Positions 1 through 7,086 of a stretch of 23,751 nucleotides of DNA are shown in pieces (position 1 is the stretch's first letter; each line of letters opens with the position of its first letter). Below the pieces are notes generated by a model, which made no database searches, was not told the DNA's origin, and was given only the letters and a program-made list of their open reading frames with translations. Location of the stretch: NCBI GenBank assembly GCA_964476625.1, contig CAYZBJ010000068.1, positions 1 to 23,751 on the forward strand, in the 5' to 3' direction. This stretch comes from JAMLIN01 sp964476625. GTDB lineage: Bacteria; Pseudomonadota; Gammaproteobacteria; Burkholderiales; Burkholderiaceae_E. Position numbers and translations under genes: made by a program.

Positions 1-938
1 CAACCGTGTTCCTTGAGCATCTCGAGGGTGCGCAGGTATTCGACCAGGCCGTAGCTCAGCGCGCAGTCGAACTGCAGCCAGTCCCGGTCGGGGCGCATGC
101 CACCGTAGCGGATCAGGTTGCGGGCGTCCTGCATCGAGAACAGGTCCTCGCCGGTGGCCATGGGATTGCGGTAGTAGCCCGCGAGCGTCGCCTGCAGCGC
201 GAAATCCAGCGGGTCGCCGGGCTCCTCGTACCAGAACAGGTCGTACTGCGACAGCGCCTTGGCGTAGGCGATGGCGGTGTCGAGGTCGAAGCGGCCGTTG
301 GCATCGACGCACAGCTTCTGCCCGTCCTGGAGCACCTCCATGATCGCGTCGATCCGGCGCAGGTCCTCGTCCAGCGATGCCCCGCCGATCTTCTTCTTGA
401 CGACCGTGTAGCCGCGATCGAGATAGCCGCGCATCTCGTCCTTGAGCTTGCCGTGGTCCTGCCCGGGATAGTAATAGCCGCCGGCGGCGTAGACGAAGAT
501 CCTGCGATCGGGCCTGCCGTCGCCGTAGCGATCGGCCAGCAACTGGAACAGCGGCTTGCCCTCGATCTTGGCGACGGCATCCCATACCGCCATGTCGATG
601 GTGCCGATGGCGACCGAGCGCTCGCCATGCCCGCCGGGCTTCTCGTTGGTGAACATCGCCTGCCAGATCCGGTGGGGGTCCAGGTTCGTGCCGGCGTCGT
701 CGACGAGCGAATCCGGGGCCGCCTCGAGCACGCGGGGAATGAAGCGCTCGCGCATCAGCTGGCCCTGGCCGTAGCGGCCGTTGGAGTTGAAGCCGTAACC
801 CACCACCGGCCGGCCGTCGCGGATCACGTCGGTGATGACGGCGACCAGGCTCAGCGTCATCTTGCTGAAGTCGATGTACGCATTGCGGATCGGCGAGCTG
901 ATCGGCAGCGTCCTTTCACGAATCTCGGTGATTCTCAT
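1..938 (-). CDS. D(-)-tartrate dehydratase-like enolase-superfamily enzyme (partial, C-terminus off window)
   Basis: 312 residues are visible; the C-terminus lies beyond the window. The protein has the mandelate racemase/enolase-superfamily layout: an N-terminal capping domain (to about residue 130), then the metal-binding barrel. Visible catalytic elements are a Lys-x-Lys pair at 181/183 in KKKIGG, Asp212 in VDANG, Glu238/239 in WYEEPGDP and Glu264 in ATGEDLF. As I recall the characterised Bradyrhizobium D-tartrate dehydratase, its ligands and base have almost the same numbering (K184, D213, E239, E265), so this is probably the same family: D-tartrate to oxaloacetate by Mg-dependent dehydration in the cytoplasm. 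The final catalytic His would fall outside the window. The ATG at 938 follows a GAGG about 10 bases upstream. It is the third gene of a minus-strand operon, 18 bases after the unknown gene. Another acid-sugar dehydratase of the same superfamily remains possible. Confidence 0.85.
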   Translation of the reverse strand, partial: MRITEIRERTLPISSPIRNAYIDFSKMTLSLVAVITDVIRDGRPVVGYGFNSNGRYGQGQLMRERFIPRVLEAAPDSLVDDAGTNLDPHRIWQAMFTNEKPGGHGERSVAIGTIDMAVWDAVAKIEGKPLFQLLADRYGDGRPDRRIFVYAAGGYYYPGQDHGKLKDEMRGYLDRGYTVVKKKIGGASLDEDLRRIDAIMEVLQDGQKLCVDANGRFDLDTAIAYAKALSQYDLFWYEEPGDPLDFALQATLAGYYRNPMATGEDLFSMQDARNLIRYGGMRPDRDWLQFDCALSYGLVEYLRTLEMLKEHG

Positions 939-956
939 GGCGTGGGTGCCTCGTGT

Positions 957-2033
957 TCAGAATGGGGCGGCGTCCACCGGCCGGATCCGCCACTCGAAGT
1001 GGAAGGGGGCGCTGTGGTTGCGCTTGCGCCATTCGAGGGCGAGCCTGCGGTTGTGGGCGACCAGCATGCCTTCGGCCAGGCCGTGCCAGATGTCGACCAC
1101 CGCCGGGTGGACCGCGCCATCTTCGTCGAACAGGGCCCATCCCGACTGGGTGATCGTGACGAGGTCGCCGTCGGACCCGATCTCGACCCGGTCGCCCTGC
1201 GACTGGCCGAGCGCGGCGGCGAAGGCCGCGAACGTCGCCGCGGAATCGTCGGCGGGCGCCCCGAGCAACTGCGCGATCTCGTCGCGAAACTGCATGCCCA
1301 CCTGGCGCGCGCACAGGGCGAAGACGGCGCCGGCTTCGGCGGGCCCGTACAGGTCGACCGCAACCGGCAGGGCGGTGCGGATGTACTCCATCGCGTAGTT
1401 GCGCTTCGCCCTGGCGAGCCGTTCGGCCGGCCAGTCGGCCGAGGCGAGCACCGGCGCGGCGGCCGGGTCGAAGTCGGGCGCCTCCTCGGCGCGCGCGAAG
1501 CGCAGCCGCTCGGCCGGCTCGAGCGGATGGTCGTACTCGTAGTAGTAGCCCTCGAGCGCCGACTGGCCGTCGGCGGTCTGCTTGGTGCAGACGAAGCCGA
1601 GCCGCGGATTGCCCAGGGCGAGGCCGTTGCGCGCATGCCAGCCGCGCAGCATCGCGGTCGACACCTCGGGCGGCACGCCGCACAGCGCGGTGCCGGCCCA
1701 GGCCCAGCGCGGCGGGACGTAGCGGATCCAGGCCTTGCGCTCCGACTCCGGCATGTACTGCACCGCGACGCCGCCGATGTTGTTCGACAGGTAGTGGTAC
1801 TGGGCCGCGGCCACCGCGTGCGGCAGCTTGTCGATGCCGAGCTTGGCCAGCCCGGGCAGGAATCGGCGGGCGCGCTGGCGATCGAAGATGCGGTAGACCA
1901 GTTCGGCGGCGCGCGCGGTGCCGGAGCGCATCGAGGCGGAGAGGACCAGGCCGGTGAAGAACGCGTTGTAGAGCGTCGAGACCGCATCCCATGCCGGGCG
2001 CGGGCCGTCGGTTCGGGTGGCTTGCGAGGCCAT
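957..2033 (-). CDS. Conserved hypothetical protein in tartrate-type operon
   Basis: 358 residues; I do not recognise the family with confidence. The ATG at 2033 has an excellent ribosome binding site (AGGAGGG, 4 bases upstream) and lies 8 bases after the permease stop, so translation of the two is likely coupled. No signal peptide or convincing membrane segment is seen. It is rich in Trp, Tyr and Arg, with conserved-looking blocks such as NNIGGVAVQYMPESE and KAWIRYVPPRWAW (about residues 84-112), LGNPRLGFVCTKQT, and a C-terminal WHGLAEGMLVAHNRR followed by FHFEWRIRP. There is a Cys at about 242 in ALCARQVGMQF. No nucleotide-binding or metal signature is obvious. The context, between a TauE-like permease and a tartrate dehydratase-like enzyme, suggests a role in handling the same organic acid, but that is inference. 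Confidence 0.85.
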   Translation of the reverse strand: MASQATRTDGPRPAWDAVSTLYNAFFTGLVLSASMRSGTARAAELVYRIFDRQRARRFLPGLAKLGIDKLPHAVAAAQYHYLSNNIGGVAVQYMPESERKAWIRYVPPRWAWAGTALCGVPPEVSTAMLRGWHARNGLALGNPRLGFVCTKQTADGQSALEGYYYEYDHPLEPAERLRFARAEEAPDFDPAAAPVLASADWPAERLARAKRNYAMEYIRTALPVAVDLYGPAEAGAVFALCARQVGMQFRDEIAQLLGAPADDSAATFAAFAAALGQSQGDRVEIGSDGDLVTITQSGWALFDEDGAVHPAVVDIWHGLAEGMLVAHNRRLALEWRKRNHSAPFHFEWRIRPVDAAPF

Positions 2034-2041
2034 GTTCCCTC

Positions 2042-2854
2042 CTAGCGCAGGCCGCGCCAGATCATGTACGCGGACAGGGCGAACAGGATGCAGGCGAAGA
2101 GCCGGCGCATCGTGTCGACCGGCAGGGCGTGGGCGGCCTTCGCGCCCAGCGGTGCGGTGAGCACGCTGGCCGAGGCCACCGCCGCCAGCCCCGGCAGGTA
2201 GACGAAGCCGATGGTATGGGGCGGCATCGCCAGCCCCAGTCCGGCCACGATATAGCCGATCGTGCCCGCGAGCGCTATCGGGAAACCGCAGGCGGCGCTG
2301 GTCGCGACCGCTTCATGGATGCGCACCTGCCGTCCGCTCAGGAAGGGCACGGTCAGGAAGCCGCCGCCAGCGCCGAGGAATGCCGAGAGTGTGCCGATCG
2401 CACCGCCCGCGCCGAACATGCCGACATTGCCCGGCAGGCCGCGCGCGGGCGCGTCCTCGCGTGCCTTGGGCCGGCGCCGCAGCATGTTGGTCGCGGTCCA
2501 TGCGATGAAGGCGCCGAAGAACAGCGCGATCCAGCGGCTCGGCATGAAGCGGACCACCTGCGCGGCGGCCAGGGAGCCAATGACGATCCCCGGCGCGAGG
2601 GTTCGCACGATGTCCCAGCGCACCGCGCCGCGACGATGGTGGGCCCGTACGCTCGACATCGAGGTGAACAGGATCGTGGTGAGCGAGGTGGCGATCGCGA
2701 GCTTGAGCACGAGGTCGTGGTCGAAGCCGAGGCGATCGAGGACGATCGACATGAACGGGACGATGATCATGCCGCCGCCGATGCCGAGCAGGCCGGCGAG
2801 AAAGCCGGTGGCGGTGCCCAGGATGACGAGGGCGACGATCGAAACGGGATCCAA
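2042..2854 (-). CDS. TauE/SafE-family membrane permease
   Basis: 270 residues from a TTG start at 2854. This is a TauE/SafE (DUF81) permease with the typical two-half arrangement. The first half has GFLAGLLGIGGGMIIVPFM and the second has the matching GTLSAFLGAGGGFLTVPFL, the repeated glycine-rich motif of the family. About eight hydrophobic segments are visible. Family members export sulfite or sulfoacetate or move other small organic anions across the inner membrane. I chose the TTG because GGAGAA sits 6 bases upstream and the protein then begins at once with the first membrane helix (DPVSIVALVILG). An in-frame ATG at 2902 would add 16 polar residues and has no ribosome binding site. It is the first gene of the operon with the unknown protein and the tartrate dehydratase-like enzyme, so organic anion transport is a reasonable but untested guess. 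Confidence 0.88.
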   Translation of the reverse strand: MDPVSIVALVILGTATGFLAGLLGIGGGMIIVPFMSIVLDRLGFDHDLVLKLAIATSLTTILFTSMSSVRAHHRRGAVRWDIVRTLAPGIVIGSLAAAQVVRFMPSRWIALFFGAFIAWTATNMLRRRPKAREDAPARGLPGNVGMFGAGGAIGTLSAFLGAGGGFLTVPFLSGRQVRIHEAVATSAACGFPIALAGTIGYIVAGLGLAMPPHTIGFVYLPGLAAVASASVLTAPLGAKAAHALPVDTMRRLFACILFALSAYMIWRGLR

Positions 2855-3007
2855 GGGAATTTCTCCATCAGCCACGGGCCGATCGGGCGGGCGGCGGTAC
2901 ATCGGTGCGGGAGCCCGCTGATGCTATCACCGCGGGTCGCCGTCCGCCTTCCGGGGCGGGGCGGGGCGCCCGGGCCGTCGCGCGGCCGTCGTCGCGCCGA
3001 TACCCGG

Positions 3008-3050
3008 GCTTCATGAAGCTCACGACGGGGGAATGGGGCGCTGCTATGAT
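3008..3050 (+). promoter_or_regulatory. Candidate promoter and 12-bp palindrome upstream of the MBL-fold gene
   Basis: TATGAT at 3045-3050 is a good -10 box, giving a predicted start near 3057, about 28 bases before the ATG at 3085. No strong -35 is visible. A perfect 12-bp palindrome, GCTTCATGAAGC, lies at 3008-3019, just upstream of the -35 position, and could be an operator. It sits in the divergent gap with the TauE-type operon. The promoter argues against starts upstream of 3057. Confidence 0.35.
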
Positions 3051-3084
3051 CGACTTTCGAGTCCATTCCGCCGGAGCGAGTCGC

Positions 3085-4047
3085 ATGAGCAAGCAGTTCG
3101 CATCGAAGGCCGACCTTGCCGACAAGGAGGTCAGCTTCACGAAGCTCTCGGACAACGCCTATGCGTACACCGCCGAGGGCGACCCCAACTCCGGCGTGAT
3201 CATCGGCGACGACGCCTGCATGGTGATCGACGCGACCGCCACGCCGGTGATGGCGCAGGATCTCATCGCGCGGATCCGGACGGTGACCGACAAGCCGATC
3301 AAGTACGTCGTGCTGTCGCACTACCATGCGGTGCGGGTCCTCGGCGCATCGGCCTTCTTCGCCGAAGGCGCAACCGAGATCATCGCGTCGCGCGGCACCC
3401 TCGAGATGATCGAGGAGCGCGGCGAGGCCGACATGCATTCGGAGATCGAGCGCTTTCCGCGGCTGTTTCGTGCCGTCGAGTCGATTCCGGGGCTGACCTG
3501 GCCGACCCTGGTGTTCGAGCGCGAACTGACGCTGTTCCTCGGCGGCCTCGAGGTGCGGATCATGCACATCGGCCCGGGCCATACCCGGGGCGACACCATT
3601 GCCTGGATCCCGTCGCAGAAGATCTGTTTCTCGGGCGACCTCGTCGAGTACAACGCCGGCGTCTACACGGGCGATGCCCAGCTCGAGGAGTGGCCGTCCA
3701 CGCTGGATGCGCTGGCCGCGCTCGGCGCCGGGAAACTCGTGCCCGGTCGCGGCCCGGCGCTCGAGACCCCGGCCGATGTCGCGCGCGGCATCGACTACAC
3801 CCGCAGGTGGGTCACCGACCTCTACCGGACCGCCCGCGAAGGGGTTGCCGCCGGCAAGGACCTCAAGGCGGTGTTCGCCGATACCCGCAAGGTGATGGAT
3901 CCGGTGTTCGGCCAGGTGTTCATCTACGAGCACTGCCTGCCGTTCGATGTCTCGCGCGCCTATGACGAGGCGAGCGGCATCAAGCATCCGCGCGTCTGGA
4001 CCGCTGCGCGCGATGTCGAGATGTGGCAGGCCCTGCAGGCGGGCTGA
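3085..4047 (+). CDS. Metallo-beta-lactamase-fold hydrolase with altered metal site
   Basis: 320 residues from the ATG at 3085, which has GGAG 8 bases upstream; ATGs further upstream overlap or precede the predicted promoter. The fold is that of the glyoxalase II/SoxH-like metallo-beta-lactamase group: GVIIGDDACMVIDATAT (37-53), a His-x-His motif at 79/81, PGHTRGD with His166, and FSGDLVEY with Asp185. The usual HxHxDH motif reads HYHAVR here, so the Asp and His at positions 83 and 84 are Val and Arg. The usual C-terminal GHG reads GRG, with Arg222 in place of His. The first metal site plus the bridging Asp are therefore intact, while all three other second-site ligands are gone. No signal peptide is seen, so it is probably cytoplasmic. 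The substrate is unknown. It converges with the propeller lipoprotein gene, with a 10-base gap. Confidence 0.88.
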   Translation: MSKQFASKADLADKEVSFTKLSDNAYAYTAEGDPNSGVIIGDDACMVIDATATPVMAQDLIARIRTVTDKPIKYVVLSHYHAVRVLGASAFFAEGATEIIASRGTLEMIEERGEADMHSEIERFPRLFRAVESIPGLTWPTLVFERELTLFLGGLEVRIMHIGPGHTRGDTIAWIPSQKICFSGDLVEYNAGVYTGDAQLEEWPSTLDALAALGAGKLVPGRGPALETPADVARGIDYTRRWVTDLYRTAREGVAAGKDLKAVFADTRKVMDPVFGQVFIYEHCLPFDVSRAYDEASGIKHPRVWTAARDVEMWQALQAG

Positions 4048-4057
4048 GCCACGGCGC

Positions 4058-5380
4058 TCAGAAGCTGGTCGCGATCCGGTTGCCGGGCAGCGTGACGACG
4101 ATGCCGTACTCGCTCACGCCGTTGAGCGCGCCGACCGTGCCCAGGCCGCTGGCGATCGGCCCGCTCCAGCTGGCGCCGTCGGTGCTGCGCCAGACACCAC
4201 CGGTGTCGTCGACGGCGATGAACGCGGTGGTATAGCCCACGCCGACCAGGTTGGGCGCACCGGGCAGGGTGATGAGTTCCCAGTTCCTGCCGTTGTTGCG
4301 GCTGCGGGCAACCGTGCCGGCGTCGCCGACCACGACCCAGGTGTCGATCTCCTCGTCGTCGTTGTTGCCGGGATTCGCGTTGTTGTCGCCGTAGGCGGCG
4401 CCGCGCAGCCGCGCGGTGGTGCCGATGTCGATGCGTCCCCAGCCGTTCGAATCGCCGCTCATCAGCAAGGTGCCGTTGTCGCCGGTGGCGACGTAGCGAC
4501 CGTTGTCGTAGACGACCGAGTTCAGGTTCTCGGTGGTGGGCGAGTCGCGCTCGAGCCACCGGGTCGGGTCGGTGGTGGCGGCGATCCGGCCGCCATCGCC
4601 GACCGCGACGAAGAGGTTGTACTGGTGGGTGATGGCCCGCAGGTTGCGGCTGCCCGGGACCGGGGCGATGGTCGCGGTCCAGTCGACGCCGTTGAAGCTG
4701 CGCAGTGTGGCCGATTCCGCGCCGACCGCGACCCAGGTCTGCTTGAGGTCCTTGTACGAACCCGGGCGCTCGGTGCGCACGTCGATCGCGTAGAGGTCGG
4801 CGGTGAAGTCCGCCGGCACTTGCTGCTTCGTCCAGTTGACCCCGTCGAGGCTGGTATAGAGGCTTGCCGCGTCCCCGACCGCGAGGAAGTGGCCGGTCGA
4901 CGGCCGCTCGGTGTCGCTGTTGGCGTTGACGGTGCGGCAGAAGTCGATGAGAGCGAAACCCAAGCCGTTGATCGGCGCATCGAGCGTGGTCGTCGTCCAG
5001 GTCTCGCCGGCCAGCCGCGGCGTCTCGCCCACCACGTCCGAGCCCGGGCCCCCGCCGGCGGTGCCGGTACGGGAGTTGACCGTCGCCCAGTAGGCGGTGT
5101 CGTTGGTGAGCGCGCAAACCGGTTGCGGGCTGCGGCCGCGGATCACGCTGAAGCTCTCGGGCAATCCGATCCAGTTGTCGACGGTGACGCCGGGGTCGGC
5201 CGCACCGAATATCCAGTACTCGATGCCGGGCTCGGTGTCCCAGGACAGCACGATGCGACCGTCGCCCGGGGTGGCGGTGACGTTGGTCGGCGGGGGGGCG
5301 GAGTCACCGCTGTTGCCGCAGGCGGCGAGCGCGGCGGCCAGGATGGCGGCGGCCGTCAGGCGAAGGGTCGGCTGGTGCAT
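4058..5380 (-). CDS. Lipoprotein with Fn3-like region and six propeller-like repeats
   Basis: 440 residues from the ATG at 5380. The N-terminus is a lipoprotein signal: basic start, hydrophobic stretch, then LAAC with Cys21. A Ser/Pro-rich linker follows, then an Fn3-like segment (about 33-105: NVTATPGDGRIVLSWD). Six repeats of the pattern F/W-V-A-V-G-D-x-G-x-hydrophobic-x-x-S-x-D/N-G-x-x-W start near residues 164, 215, 256, 296, 347 and 386, which suggests a six-bladed beta-propeller of BNR/photosynthesis-assembly type. Proteins of this design are exported scaffolds or ligand binders; no catalytic residues can be assigned. A TACACT at 5410-5405 on the minus strand is a possible -10. An in-frame ATG at 5416 precedes that box and would spoil the signal peptide, so I prefer 5380. 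Function is unknown. Confidence 0.88.
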   Translation of the reverse strand: MHQPTLRLTAAAILAAALAACGNSGDSAPPPTNVTATPGDGRIVLSWDTEPGIEYWIFGAADPGVTVDNWIGLPESFSVIRGRSPQPVCALTNDTAYWATVNSRTGTAGGGPGSDVVGETPRLAGETWTTTTLDAPINGLGFALIDFCRTVNANSDTERPSTGHFLAVGDAASLYTSLDGVNWTKQQVPADFTADLYAIDVRTERPGSYKDLKQTWVAVGAESATLRSFNGVDWTATIAPVPGSRNLRAITHQYNLFVAVGDGGRIAATTDPTRWLERDSPTTENLNSVVYDNGRYVATGDNGTLLMSGDSNGWGRIDIGTTARLRGAAYGDNNANPGNNDDEEIDTWVVVGDAGTVARSRNNGRNWELITLPGAPNLVGVGYTTAFIAVDDTGGVWRSTDGASWSGPIASGLGTVGALNGVSEYGIVVTLPGNRIATSF

Positions 5381-5444
5381 GGGTTCTCGTCGTCGGATCG
5401 GGCGAGTGTACGACACCTTCGGTTCGATCCGCCCCGATGCCCGA

Positions 5445-5903
5445 TCAGGCCAGGCGCTCGAGGATGCGGCGCCACTGCGCCTCGGTGACCGGGGTGATCG
5501 AGAGGCGGTTGCCGCGCTTGAGTACGGTCATGTCGGCCAGGGCGGGATCGGCGCGCATCTCGGCCAGCCCGAGCAGCGCGGTGCGACGCAGGGCCCGCAC
5601 CTTCAGCATCAGCCAGCGCGGCGCGGCGCGGTCGCTGTGCGGATCGTGGTAGGGCGACTCGGGGTCGAACTGCGTCGGGTCGGGCTGCGTCGTCGAGGCG
5701 ATCTCGGCGATGCCGGCAATGCCCGGCCGCGGGCAGCTCGAGTGATAGAACAGTACGCCGTCGCCGGGGCGCATCGCGTCGCGCATGAAATTGCGCGCCT
5801 GGTAGTTGCGCACGCCGGTCCAGTCGACCGTCGACGCCGGGGCGGCGAGCGCGTCGTCGATCGAGCATTCGTCGGGTTCCGACTTCATCAGCCAGTAGTT
5901 CAC
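5445..5903 (-). CDS. EVE-domain protein
   Basis: 152 residues from a GTG start (NYWLMKSEPDECSIDD). The opening W-L-M-K-S-E-P is diagnostic of the EVE family, a PUA-like fold related to YTH domains and to human thymocyte nuclear protein 1. Other family blocks are VDWTGVRNYQARNFMRDAMRPGD, VLFYHSSC and GIAGIAEI, with W/Y residues that form the aromatic pocket. EVE proteins bind modified nucleobases in DNA or RNA; the target of this stand-alone version is unknown. It covers essentially the whole protein, so there is no fused effector domain. It follows the 6S RNA on the same strand by about 90 bases, and the two may share a transcript, as I recall in other betaproteobacteria. It precedes the lipoprotein gene by 64 bases. 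Confidence 0.92.
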   Translation of the reverse strand: MNYWLMKSEPDECSIDDALAAPASTVDWTGVRNYQARNFMRDAMRPGDGVLFYHSSCPRPGIAGIAEIASTTQPDPTQFDPESPYHDPHSDRAAPRWLMLKVRALRRTALLGLAEMRADPALADMTVLKRGNRLSITPVTEAQWRRILERLA

Positions 5904-5992
5904 GATTCGGGCGAGTCCATGTGCCGGTCACCCGCCGATCCTGTTGCTGTCGTGCGCGGGTGCGGCGCAATGGACGAGATGAATGCAGGGAT

Positions 5993-6172
5993 GGGCAGCC
6001 CCGCAAGTGCCGGTCGACCAGCATCCTGAACCAAATAGTTCAGATCGGCCACGGCAGCCTTCGCATCAGGTGCGTCCGTGTGGACGCTCTCAACAGCGAA
6101 GTTCGCAAGCCGCAACCTTGATGCATACATTGGTCAAGGAATATATGGCCGTATCGAACACCGCAGGGCTGC
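5993..6172 (-). ncRNA. ssrS: 6S RNA
   Basis: About 180 nt, the usual length for 6S RNA, which binds sigma-70 RNA polymerase by mimicking an open promoter. The ends pair: GCAGCC at 6172-6167 with GGCTGC at 6000-5995. The 5' arm carries CCTGCGGTGTTCG, like the conserved GUGUUCG block of proteobacterial 6S RNA. Internal hairpins fit the fold: CCTTGA/TCAAGG in the 5' arm, an apical GCGTCC-ACAC-GGACGC (6087-6072), and CTGAAC-TATTTG-GTTCAG in the 3' arm by the central bubble. Position between zapA and a downstream gene is the classic 6S location. A TACAAT -10 box ends 5 bases before the predicted 5' end. Ends are estimates within a few bases; the 3' end may be made by processing, as no terminator is clear. 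Confidence 0.85.
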
Positions 6173-6176
6173 TTCG

Positions 6177-6210
6177 ATTGTACGCGCTTTCGCATGCGCA
6201 ATCGCATGCG
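6177..6210 (-). promoter_or_regulatory. 6S RNA promoter with paired palindromic octamers
   Basis: TACAAT at 6182-6177 (minus strand) is a near-consensus -10 placed correctly for a start at about 6172-6170. The -35 region has no TTGACA-like hexamer. In its place are two copies of the self-complementary octamer CGCATGCG, at 6191-6198 and 6203-6210, separated by 4 bases. The pair could form a hairpin or be a binding site for an activator or repressor. Confidence 0.55.
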
Positions 6211-6216
6211 CGCAAC

Positions 6217-6234
6217 GGCGCGTCGGAACGCGCC
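6217..6234 (-). terminator. Possible weak terminator hairpin after zapA
   Basis: A perfect 6-bp GC stem (GGCGCG/CGCGCC) with a 6-base loop lies 10 bases after the zapA stop. It is not followed by a T-run, so it may only slow transcription or stabilise the zapA message. Confidence 0.3.
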
Positions 6235-6243
6235 ATCGCCGAT

Positions 6244-6564
6244 TCAGAAGAGGCTTTCCTGCCGACGGATCTCGGTCTCGAGCGCTTCGTTCATGCGGCG
6301 GATCCGCGCCAGCGATTCGGGCGCGGCGGCGATCGCCTCGGCACGGGCGTTGGCGGCTTCCTCGCGGATGCCGAGGATCTCGTTGGCGAACTGCAGCGCG
6401 GCCAGCACCGCGATCCGGTCGAGGCTGCCGAGCTTGCCCACGCCCTTGATCTGGCGCATCCGCGCATCGACCATCTCGACCGCTTCGAGCAGGCGAGGCT
6501 GGTCGTTCTCGTCGACCGCCAGCGTGTAGCTGCGGTCGAAAATCTTCACGTCGATCTGCTTCAT
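6244..6564 (-). CDS. zapA: Cell division protein ZapA
   Basis: 106 residues, normal length for ZapA. It begins with the family pattern MKQIDVKIFDRSYTLAVDENDQ and continues with LLEAVEMVDARM, then RIAVLAALQFANEIL, and a C-terminal helical region that forms the tetrameric coiled coil. ZapA bundles FtsZ protofilaments at the cytoplasmic face of the division ring. It follows the ZapB-like gene on the same strand by 49 bases, so the two are probably co-transcribed, and it precedes the 6S RNA. This pairing and order are well known in gamma- and betaproteobacteria. Confidence 0.95.
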   Translation of the reverse strand: MKQIDVKIFDRSYTLAVDENDQPRLLEAVEMVDARMRQIKGVGKLGSLDRIAVLAALQFANEILGIREEAANARAEAIAAAPESLARIRRMNEALETEIRRQESLF

Positions 6565-6613
6565 CGGGAATCCTTGCGCGGCGGGTCGCGGTTCGGCGGG
6601 GCAGGCCCGGGTG

Positions 6614-6844
6614 TCAGTCGGCCGGTGGGGTGCCGAGCGGCAGTCGCGCCAGCGCCGCCTCGACGCGGGCGCGCGCTTCGCCCATCCGTTCGCGCAGGTG
6701 GTCCCGGTCGGATTCGATCCGCTCGCGGTCGGCCTCGAGCCGGCCGAGCTCGGCGCGCAGGCGACCGTTCTCCTCGGTGAGGCGGTGCGACAATTCGAGC
6801 AGGCGCTGGAGGCGCTCGTCGAGTGTGGCGATTTCCTGGTCCAT
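6614..6844 (-). CDS. ZapB-like coiled-coil protein
   Basis: 76 residues, almost wholly alpha-helical and charged, with heptad-like Leu/Ile spacing from residue 4 to about 65 (TLDERLQRLLELSHRLTEENGRL and onward), as expected for a short coiled coil. Small proteins of this kind directly upstream of zapA are annotated as TIGR02449/ZapB-like and are thought to join ZapA in the FtsZ ring layer. No strong ribosome binding site precedes the ATG at 6844. A possible -10 (TAAGAT, minus strand, 6947-6942) lies about 100 bases upstream in the 242-base gap shared with the divergent thiol-disulfide transporter gene. Family assignment rests on length, coiled coil and position rather than on a catalytic motif. 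Confidence 0.82.
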   Translation of the reverse strand: MDQEIATLDERLQRLLELSHRLTEENGRLRAELGRLEADRERIESDRDHLRERMGEARARVEAALARLPLGTPPAD

Positions 6845-7086
6845 GCCGGATGTTAGAAAGGGCCTATCGGCGGGTCAAGCAAGGGTGGGGCAAGCAGGCA
6901 GGCCCGCCACAAGCGGGCGAGGTCGGCGCCCCGGGGACCCGATCTTACCCTTTTCGGGCCGCCGCCATCGTCGCCATTGGAGCCGGCGGCCCCGCGGCGG
7001 GCCACGCCCGGCCTTGCCTGGCCGGCGCCAGGGGGCAGGGCGGCGCCGTCGCGCGTAAAATGCCAACCAGCCCGTTCCCGGAGCGC

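Noticed and set aside
6..2045. A 679-codon open frame on the plus strand over the tartrate operon
   Set aside because: It runs antisense across two real genes and shows no recognisable motif.
5900..6130. A 76-codon open frame between zapA and the EVE gene
   Set aside because: It lies within the 6S RNA, has no ribosome binding site and no similarity that I recognise; RNA structure explains the region better.
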